Source: Ettlia oleoabundans (Eukaryota; Chlorophyta; Chlorophyceae; Chlamydomonadales). From it: a stretch of DNA of 14,037 nt. Numbering within the stretch: the first letter of the stretch is position 1; each line of letters begins with the position of its first letter. The translations under genes were made by a program, and so were the position numbers. The stretch is from contig JAAMXP010001386.1 of the NCBI GenBank assembly GCA_019693395.1, positions 1 through 14,037 on the forward strand, read 5' to 3'. The notes under the pieces are model-generated. The model was not told the DNA's origin, made no database searches, and saw only the letters and a program-made list of their open reading frames with translations. Positions 1-6,599 of this stretch are shown here, one piece after another.

Positions 1-381
1 GCTGAAACCGCTGGGCAGCAACCCCGGCAAGCCGCCGCTTGTTGCAGCAACGCAGCTGTCGCCCCTGATGCAGGAAAGGCGGGTGCAAAGGGGGATGTGC
101 CCGCCCCTGTGAAGGGTGAGAACACCGGCAGTTGGATGAGTCGTACAGGCAAGTCGCTCAAGGGGTCTGCTAAGACGGCCGCAATAGTGGCGCTGGTCGT
201 CACCGTATTATACTTTTTTTTTTCGCCTGGCCTCCTCACCAAGCCAGTTGCGGACGCCATGTTTGCCTGGCTCCCTGAAGAGTACCGCTTGCCCGCATTG
301 CGAGCCGCTAGTTTTTCGTTTTGTTGTTGTTGTTTCGTGACTGTGTGCATGGGTTGCGTGGTGATGTTGGCCACCTTGGCG
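1..381 (+). CDS. Partial unidentified protein with one membrane segment, 3' part only
   Basis: Frame 1 is open from the first base to a TGA at 379-381, so a reading frame enters from outside the window. The residues start Ala/Gln-rich, turn basic and Gly/Ser-rich (SWMSRTGKSLKGSAK), then give one strong hydrophobic span (AAIVALVVTVLYFFF, about 183-227). After that comes a short soluble stretch ending LPEEYRLPALRA at about 306. This fits a single-pass membrane protein with its charged tail on the N-terminal side. From about 307 the DNA becomes T/G-rich (repeated TTG) and the translation turns into Cys and Val runs. That looks like an intron or 3' UTR rather than protein, so the true coding end may be near 305; I found no strong donor there. 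I do not recognise the family. Confidence 0.4.
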
Positions 382-770
382 TGACCAGCATGGTGCAATA
401 ATTATCTACCCAATCACCCATGAGTACCGGTCGTTCAGCCCAAAATCAAGCCATCGAGGCATTGAGAAATAATTTTCTTCAGGGCGCTCAAACTACACCC
501 TGCACACACGTAATAGCAGCGAGGCCTTTGTATACAAAAGTCAACAAAACTTCAACACATCGGCTTGGTTACACCTTTGCCACGGCTCCCCGAAGCACGG
601 CGCTGGGGCCAAGCTTGTGGACAAGGTGGTCCAGCATATGAGTAAGATAAGATCGTCCGTGCACCGGTTGAGAACGTCCAACGACAATGTCAGGCGGAAG
701 TACTAGCACGGTTTCCCTATGCTAAAATAAACGGCCAGCGATCTTCTCACTCGGAACAACAGGCCCCGTG
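382..770 (+). pseudogene. Decayed coding-like segment, possibly DNA-transposon derived
   Basis: Several short protein-like stretches lie in different + frames, separated by stops and with no clear splice sites. They are a piece reading HGAIIIYPITHEYRSFSP at about 387-440, a piece reading AIEALRNNFLQGAQTT at about 450-495, and a piece ending KHGAGAKLVDKVVQHMSKI at about 593-649. A further piece starts at about 663 and contains AEVLARFPYAKINGQ. The third piece loosely resembles a His-Gly-Lys-Gly plus Asp-Gly pattern that I recall from some algal and animal DNA-transposon proteins, but the key Lys and Gly residues differ. The frame changes argue for decay. The family assignment is weak; the region could equally be exons of the gene entering from the left. 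Confidence 0.22.
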
Positions 771-1721
771 GTGGTCGGTGCCGATGTGCAACAGTGCATC
801 TTCAGATTAGGGACACAGCGCCTGCAGCAGGAAGGGGCATGCGGCTGCACGGCTGTCGCCATGCTGTACCAAAGGCAGGTCCCGCCCCACTGCTGCGTGC
901 TGTGATAGCCCCCCTGCAAGTGAAGGGTTATTGCCTGCCAGGGTGGGGGCCTGTTCTTGGTGCAGTCATATGGCCACCATGATATCAGAGCGCTCGTTCT
1001 CAGCTGAACAGCCCCCTATCTTGGCCAGCCCAGCCGTGCCTCTGCGCTTCTGGCACGAGGCTGGCAGGCCGCTGAGCGCGCTCCAGCACAGCTTTGCAAC
1101 CATCCAGCAGGGCTGAGTGCTGGCAAGGGTGCTTCCTTACAGCCGTCACACTAGAGTGGAATGTTGTGCATCGATACGCGCCTTTTAACACTTCAGCACT
1201 TCAGTCTCCAAGCAGGAAGGAACACGGCAGTGGGTGGTGCCCGCCTGGCAGTCAACCGCTCCAGGCGGGTGGCTTTGCCTCCTGTGCCTGCCAGCCAGGC
1301 TGCCGCCATGCAGCGTGCGCGTTCCGCCATGCATTGCCGGCTTTCCTCCCTCCATCTCTTCTTGCGTGCCTGATGCTGACCCCGCACAAGCCGCACTGAA
1401 CGGCATGGGCGGCGGCGACCCCTCCTGCACAGCCAGCCAGCCAGCCGGGCGGGAGACACCCGAGCAGAGGGTCCCTCCCTCCCTCCCTCGCTGCCCCCCA
1501 CCCGCCGGCGCCTCCAGATTACTACTCGCTAGCCCCAGCCGCAGCCGCAGCACAGTGCCGCCCCGCCAGACCCCGCCACCCAGCCCCTGCCACCATGCTC
1601 AGCATCCCGCCGCACCCATGGCATGCCATGCAGCTGGCACCTGCTGTACAGCCAGACACGGCAGGCTGCCGCTCCCAGGCTGACCCCTGTTGGGGAGAGC
1701 CCACTCCCATGAGGGGAGGAT
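771..1721. other. No supported gene; low-complexity GC-rich sequence
   Basis: Overlapping open frames of 60-150 codons occur on both strands, but they are rich in Pro, Arg, Ser, Ala and Cys, share no recognisable motif and look like chance frames in GC-rich DNA. Notable sequence features are a CCAGCCAGCCAG run near 1432-1445 and a TCCC-type pyrimidine repeat near 1468-1482 leading into C-rich sequence to about 1502. A short frame at about 771-905 reads GACGCTAVAMLYQ in part, which I could not assign to a family. Confidence 0.5.
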
Positions 1722-1728
1722 AAAAAAA
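1722..1728 (-). terminator. Pol III oligo-T terminator of the U6 gene
   Basis: Seven consecutive T on the minus strand directly follow the conserved U6 3' region. An uninterrupted T run is the standard RNA polymerase III stop signal and supplies the oligo-U tail bound by the Lsm proteins. Confidence 0.8.
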
Positions 1729-1829
1729 TTGTGGAACCATTTCTCGAGCAGAGCGTGTCATCCTTGCGCAGGGGCCATGCTAATCTTCTCTGTAAAGTTC
1801 CAATTTTAACATATGACCCGAAGGCCAAC
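1722..1829 (-). ncRNA. U6: U6 spliceosomal snRNA
   Basis: Read on the minus strand, this is an almost complete U6 snRNA. In order it has a 5' hairpin with a 5-bp stem (1823-1827 with 1814-1818) and a UUCG tetraloop, the AAAATTGGAAC segment, the invariant ACAGAGA box that contacts the 5' splice site, the AGC catalytic triad in GATTAGCATGGCC, and the internal stem-loop CCTGCGCAAGGATGACACGC. It then has the CGAGAAATGG 3' part and ends in a run of seven T (plus-strand A run at 1722-1728), a pol III terminator. U6 forms the catalytic core of the major spliceosome. The UUCG hairpin and the 3' part are plant-like. Two bases just before the ACAGAGA box read TT where GA is usual, and the single-stranded part before CGAGAAATGG is unusual. 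I see no clear TATA box about 30 bases upstream (near 1852-1862), so a retained pseudocopy is possible. The exact 5' end, 1827 to 1830, is uncertain. Confidence 0.93.
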
Positions 1830-2465
1830 CTCGTCGCGTGCAGCCGCCGTTGATGAACAGGCTGCAGTTGACCATGCTGCGGTTATGGGTTGTCCCGCAT
1901 ACCCCGACACACGCCTCCGTCAGCAGCCCAGGCCGCCCAGGCCCGTGCTGTTACTTACGTCAAGCCTGACCCCGCATGAAACAGGGGCTGCCTGACCCCT
2001 GGCCGTCCGAGGGCTGCATACTCCGGACGGGAGGTGCAGCCACATGCGCGCAGGCCAGAGGCACGCGCGCCACAGTTTCACTGCCTCTTGCGCCATGACT
2101 GTTATCCCTATCTTGCAATACCCGAGCTGCATGGAGCCGGCGCGCCACATCATCCGCTGCGCCATGGTCGTGGTCGTAATTTCCGGCTGCAAAGCGGCCC
2201 TTGTTGGCCCCGGTGGTTGGGTGTCAGTGGTGTAGGCGCATGGTTGTTCATATGCTCGCGTGGTGCTGGGCAGTTAGCACCTCACTGCCTGGGGCATGGT
2301 CATGTCAACAAGAGGCATCGTTCCGCAGACTCCTTCCGATTGTTGGTGTTGATTGGTGAAAAGGTGGGATGTCAGGGGCACAGGCCGGTCGCATTGGGGT
2401 TGGGGCACTCCTGGCAGGCTGCCAGGCACGCCCCCAGCCCACACTGGTGCAACCCACACATTGCG
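1830..2465. other. No supported gene; upstream flank of U6 and unassigned sequence
   Basis: The part nearest U6 should hold its promoter. On the minus strand I see no obvious TATA box or plant-type upstream element within about 80 bases. The rest has open frames on both strands (for example 2034-2471 plus, 1920-2192 minus), but none has a recognisable motif or convincing composition. Confidence 0.4.
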
Positions 2466-3044
2466 GCATAGCCGCAATGCATCCGCAGGCTGGCCCTCCT
2501 TTCCACCAGCAAGGCGCTTGACCAGCACCGCAGCAACGCAGCCCTGCAGCGCATTGTTCAGCAGCGTTGCACCCTCGCGCCGGTGAGGCAGCCCATGCGC
2601 GAGGGCTTCGTGCCCGCCAGCATGCGCCGCCACTTACTGCACCAGCACAAAGGCCTTGTCAGTGGAGGCTTGTCTGGCAGCAAGTTCTACGGCTCCCTGA
2701 TGTTTTGCAGTCGGCAATGGGTGATCCAGCCGCCGTCCAACGGCTGCAACCTGCCGACCAAGGGCGACATACAGGCGGCAGCAAGTGCAAAGGCAGCCTG
2801 CGGCGTTGTGGAGCTGCGGGCCACAGCCACACATTTCACAGCTGAGCCGCAAGGCCTGGCTGCAGCAGCAGCTTTGTATCCCCTGCTGCAGGAAGGGCTG
2901 AGCACGTTGGCAGCCATGTTGGAGGCCGGCGGGGCCCAAGCACAGCAGGCTGGCGCTCCCTTTTTGGTGGTGTACCCCCCCAGGCCCACCAGCCTCTCCA
3001 TTGGCACGACCCGGGCGGCGTCCACAACCTGCCGCTTGTCCTAG
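2466..3044 (+). pseudogene. Unrecognised coding-like segment, first part of a frame-shifted region
   Basis: Frame 3 stays open from just after a TAG at about 2468 to a stop at 3042-3044. Its residues look like a real protein: a helical, Gln- and Arg-bearing start (KALDQHRSNAALQRIVQQR), then SGGLSGSKFYGSLMFCSRQW, then an Ala/Leu-rich helical stretch near 2860-2930 (AAAALYPLLQEGLSTLAAML). No membrane segment, signal peptide or catalytic motif is visible. After about 2990 the sensible reading moves to another frame without a visible splice pair, suggesting decay, an unrecognised intron or a sequencing indel. I do not recognise the family. It may belong with the segments at 3178-5403. Confidence 0.3.
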
Positions 3045-3177
3045 GCAGCCAAACGCACGCCTGTGGCAGAAGCTGTCACTGGTGGCCCATCGAGCTGGGC
3101 CTGCCCATCGGCGATGGTGAACCCTACGCTGCGGCAGCAGGGGGCGTGCCACGCAGCTCAGCCTGCGGCATGGTGGC

Positions 3178-4041
3178 ATGTGGGCCAGCACACAGTTGGG
3201 CCAAGGCGGGTTTGGGCACCATCTGCTGTATGATTACGGCCAGATCAGGAACTATGTCCAGCACGGCAAGCCGCCTGCTATGCAGTCTGGTATCGCCATT
3301 GTGTGTACACTGCTGGTGCATGGCGACTGTCCCGAGGCGGCACTGAGCTCTTTGCGCCCGTGGCAGCAGCAGGCGCAGCAGCAGCAGGCGCAGCATAGGC
3401 TGCCCAGCCCTGGGAGCACCGGTTCTTGCTGGGAAGGATTCACTAAGGCCTGCCAACTGCTTGGTTTGACACCGCCTGCATTGTTGAGCTGCCACTGACA
3501 GCTCGAACTGCAGAGATGGGCAGTAGCGGTGCAAGCAGCGGTACTTGCAGCCCTTCACCAGAGCAGCAACAGCGTTCACGGCAGGTGGCGAAGCTTCCGC
3601 GACAGCTGCTGCATCACGGGCAGCCAAGGAGCAGATGCAGGGCGTGCCAGGGCAGGCCTCGCTGCCGGTTGCGCTGTCCTGGAGCAGGTCAAAGGCCTTG
3701 GGAGAGGGAGAGCTTGAGCGGCTGCAGCTTGAACTACTGCACGACGCAGGTGCGAGGACGGCGACCCATTCCTGGCAACAGTTGAGGTGGGCGGTGAAAA
3801 TGTGCCCTCCTTGCTCCAGCACCCTTTTCTGCGCTGGCTAGCCAACCACGACAGCCCCGACGCAGTCGCAGCTTGGGAGCACCTGTCGCCCTTTCAGCGG
3901 CGCCGGGTTGAATGCCTTGACCAGCTGGCGCCCCCCCGGACGGCTGCCATGTTACGGGGGGTGAAGCAGCAGCACATCAAGGCGGCTGTTGCCTTGCGGC
4001 AAGCGCGCGCACAGCAGTCTGCATTGGCACTGACGGCCTAG
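3178..4041 (+). pseudogene. Unrecognised coding-like segments in shifting frames
   Basis: Protein-like pieces follow one another in different + frames. One at 3178-3498 contains GFGHHLLYDYGQIRNYVQHG and GIAIVCTLLVHGDCPEAAL, then a Gln-rich stretch from CAG codons near 3363-3392. One at about 3620-3760 contains AKEQMQGVPGQA and a Leu/Glu-rich helix (GEGELERLQLELLHDAG). One at about 3757-4041 contains VPSLLQHPFLRWLANHDSP and LSPFQRRRVECLDQLAPP, and ends in TAG at 4039-4041. Codon composition is plausible in each piece, but stops and frame jumps separate them and I find no clear splice sites. The overlapping 232-codon minus-strand frame at 3124-3822 is Ser/Cys/Arg/Ala-rich and is judged antisense noise. 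No family recognised. Confidence 0.28.
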
Positions 4042-4720
4042 ATGGACCAGCCAGTACCTGCATATGCATTGGCACCGGCAGTGGTGTGCATGTGGAGGGA
4101 TCCAGCCTCTGTGGCTGGTGTCAGTTGCCAGTTGGTAGCTGGCAGCGTACTGCGCTGGACCATTTCCTGGCCTCCCCTCTAACCACAGAAGTGGCAGCTG
4201 CAATGCAACACTCCACCTCCTTGCCGTGCAGTTTGGCCCGCGACCTGGCAGAGTGTCAGGCTGCCACGCTGCTGGCACAACAGCTTCAGGCGGCGGCGGC
4301 ACGGGGCACGCAACCAGCGGTAGCGGCACAGGCGCCGCTCAAACAGCTCTCACTCATGTCAGAGGTGTGTCCAAAAGTTGTAGCTACATGTTGTGAAGCC
4401 TGCCCTGACCACGGGTGTCCGGTGCCATACAAACATTTACAGCCATGGTGCCGGCCACGTCACCTGTCCTTTCTTTTCCTGTTATCCAGGAGCTGCCGCG
4501 AAAAGATCGCATGCTGCACGTCCCGACGCCCGGGAGCACTCCTATTTATAGCAATTTGGTGCACCGGCGAGGCCTGGCCGCCACAAGCAGCAGCCTCCTT
4601 GTGAACAGCAGCAGCAGCAGCAACAGCCGGCTCAGCAGCACGCGTCGCAACAGCAGCAACAGCAGCGGCCGCAGCAGCAGCCGGGTGCAGCGGGGCAGCG
4701 CCGCAACGTGCCGCAGCTGA
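4035..4720 (+). CDS. Two-exon fragment with a degenerate Cys2-His zinc-finger-like motif
   Basis: Exon one is open in frame 3 up to ATG TCA GAG at 4364. An intron 4365-4489 (125 bases) begins GTGTGT and ends in a pyrimidine-rich tract and CAG; it joins in phase 0 to a second exon starting at 4490 (ELPRKDRMLHVPTPGSTPIY) that stays open to TGA at 4718-4720. Exon one contains SSLCGWCQLPVGSWQRTALD then HF. This Cys-x2-Cys followed about 16 residues later by Asp-His is the layout of BED or CGBP1-type zinc fingers found in hAT transposases, but the expected last His is not seen (SPLTTE follows). It then becomes Ala/Gln-rich. The second exon reads into Ser/Asn runs in this frame, or Gln runs one frame over. 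The start codon is unknown. It may be part of a decayed mobile element. Confidence 0.35.
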
Positions 4721-4722
4721 AT
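4603..4722 (+). repeat. CAG/CAA-rich low-complexity tract
   Basis: Imperfect CAG, CAA and CCG triplets run for about 120 bases. In one frame they encode Gln-rich residues, in another Ser/Asn. Such tracts are frequent in chlorophyte coding exons and expand by slippage. Which frame is translated cannot be decided from this window. Confidence 0.7.
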
Positions 4723-4965
4723 GAGCAGGGGCGTTGTTGCAGGCTCCCAACCTGTGAGCTGCTGGCCAAGCAGCGAAATAGTGGCTCAAAGTACTGCCGC
4801 GCCCCGTGTTGCCGGCAAAACTGGATTTTACAGGGTGTGCATCCACGCCAGTGCAGAAACGTGGCTAGCGGCACCTGTGTGGCCGCTGGGGGCAGGGCGT
4901 GTCGATGCCAGGTGACAGCGGAGGTTGTCTTTGCATCCCCTGCCCTGAGGATCGGAACAAGTTGA
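4723..4965 (+). pseudogene. Cys-rich coding-like segment after the Gln tract
   Basis: In the frame where the preceding repeat encodes Gln, translation continues through LNEQGRCCRLPTCELLAKQ and NSGSKYCRAPCCRQNWILQ to a TGA at 4963-4965. The spacing Cys-x4-Cys, about 14 residues, then Ser-Lys-Tyr-Cys-x3-Cys recalls a small zinc cluster. The Ser-Lys-Tyr-Cys part is reminiscent of the C-terminal zinc region of CFP1-like proteins, but the match is only a few residues. This frame disagrees with the frame supported by the 4365-4489 intron, so at least one of the two is not translated, or the locus is broken. Confidence 0.2.
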
Positions 4966-5219
4966 AATATCCGCAACTGGCCAGCAACAGTCACAAAAAC
5001 CGACAGCAGGCCAGTGAGGGCGAGCCGCAGCAAGGGGAGCAGGAGGCAGGGGTATACGGCTTTTGCGCAGAGGCAGTGCTCCAGCTGATTGATGGGTAGA
5101 GAAGGAGCTGAGCGCCCCAAAAATTCAGTTGGGCCAGGCTGCAGCGGACGGCAGTGGAACCGCTGGCACGTCACGGGAATGAGCCCATTTCACGTAAGTG
5201 GAAAATGTAAGTGAAGCAG

Positions 5220-5403
5220 GTCCATGATGGACAGCATTACATTGCTTTCGGCCAAGGTGGCGGGCATGTGCGCATGAGCATAGAGCCTTTTCTGCAGCGG
5301 CTGATTGGCCTTGATGAGCGGCGGCTACGGCAGGCAGCCACAAGCATCGTGTCTGTGCAAGTGGGGGAATTGTTACGGCTTGGACACATTGGGGCTGTTA
5401 CAG
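5220..5403 (+). CDS. Candidate internal exon, unrecognised protein
   Basis: A CAG at 5217-5219 could act as acceptor, and CAG followed by GTGGGT at 5404 is a good donor. Between them one frame is open for 61 codons with plausible protein content (DGQHYIAFGQGGGHVRMS, then IEPFLQRLIGLDERRLRQAA). It does not match the UBA2 N terminus, and its phase-1 end does not join in frame to the 6600 exon. It may be the last recognisable piece of the fragmentary locus to its left. No family recognised. Confidence 0.25.
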
Positions 5404-5411
5404 GTGGGTGA

Positions 5412-6599
5412 ATTGAATGACTGTAATGGGATTTCTGTGGCTGGCTGCACGCACTTTACAAGGCAAGGTGTTTAGTTTGTGTGGCCATCTGTCAGTAAGT
5501 GAGTACTTGTGCTGGCGTTTCTTTCTGGGATGTGTGCCGCCCAGGCCTGTTGTCGCTTTTGTGAACATACGGATGTAACAGACCAGCAGCAGCAGCAGCA
5601 ATTGAACTGTGGCCACAACATAATCCTCATTCACGGTCTCTTTGCCCCTGCCGACATCCATGTTACAGCAAATCAGCCCGCAGCAGGAGCAGCAGCGCCT
5701 GGTAGGCCAAACAAATAAGCAGACCAAAAGCATAAGCGACATGCGATGTGCAGGTATGCAGATGGGTAGAATGCTACATGCAGGGTGGAACACTACCCTT
5801 TCTAGTGCCTAACCGATAAATACGTAGATGTCCGTGTTAAAGAACCAGATTTGCCACCCTTTCGTCCCCTTTGACTGCCTGGAGTGTGTGTTTGGCAACC
5901 CCAGCCAACACTGGGTGGCACCGCCAGGCCAACGCGCGGAGTTTGCCGAAAGCAGTTAATTCGGCTGACTCAAAGGCAGAAAGTGTGTCACATATTCCGG
6001 ACGCAATCGCCGACGAGGGGGTTGGGCGCGCGTACGATGGGGATTGGGGCGTCTCCCAGGGGCTACCTTTCTCGCGTGACCTTACCGATTGTCATGTACA
6101 AAGTCAATTCCGTGGGGATCGGGGCGAAAGAGTGCGGTCGAAAAAGCCATGCCGCTGGGCGAAAAAGTAGGCAGGGGCAGTGCCGACTACCGGTTCAGAC
6201 TCGGATTATAGGGGGGAGAGAAGGGTGGAATGCGCTGCGTAGAACGCCAAGAGCGCATGTTGTACTGCCCCCCACTGTGACGTACAAGCTGGCTTTCAAT
6301 GCTTCGGCTGACTCCTGCTATTACAACCGGTTGGCATCGCCCCAGGCGCTCCGGCCATCGCTTTGCTGGGCTCCACCTTGGTCCTATCATTAAAGTGGCA
6401 TGGCTCCCTGTCGGTAACCTTGAGTTGGTCATGCAACGTTCAGAGGCGTTGCAATCACCTTTATCATGGCCGTACGCAGCCACAACCGACGAGTTGCAGC
6501 GGCGGGTATGCCTGGAATAAAAACCTTTGATCGCTTTGGTCGCCCGACACAGCCCTGTCACTAAAATAGGCATGCTGCAACATAACCTGTCCTTACCAG
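5412..6599. other. No supported gene; region before the first recognised UBA2 exon
   Basis: The promoter, 5' UTR and first coding exon of UBA2 probably lie here or slightly further left, because the exon at 6600 starts mid-protein behind a CTTACCAG acceptor with an in-frame TAG upstream at 6567-6569. I found no ATG-plus-donor in this stretch that joins in phase to 6600. Open frames such as 5884-6393 have no motif and composition unlike a gene. A short CAG run occurs at 5584-5600. Confidence 0.45.

Noticed and set aside
3124..3822. 232-codon open frame on the minus strand, the longest in the window
   Set aside because: It is rich in Ser, Cys, Arg, Ala and Gln with no motif, and it overlaps plus-strand segments with more protein-like composition. 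A long stop-free antisense frame is expected in GC-rich DNA with many CAG/CTG triplets.
5220..5403. Candidate exon as the UBA2 first exon
   Set aside because: Its phase-1 end does not join in frame to the 6600 exon, and the residues do not resemble any UBA2 N terminus.
6190..6206. GGTTCAGAC, resembling a tRNA T-arm
   Set aside because: Only four base pairs form, and no acceptor stem, D-arm or anticodon arm can be placed upstream.
6468..6506. ATG GCC GTA CGC ... with a GTATGC donor as the first UBA2 exon
   Set aside because: It ends in phase 1, and joining it to 6600 makes an immediate TGA. The phase does not fit.
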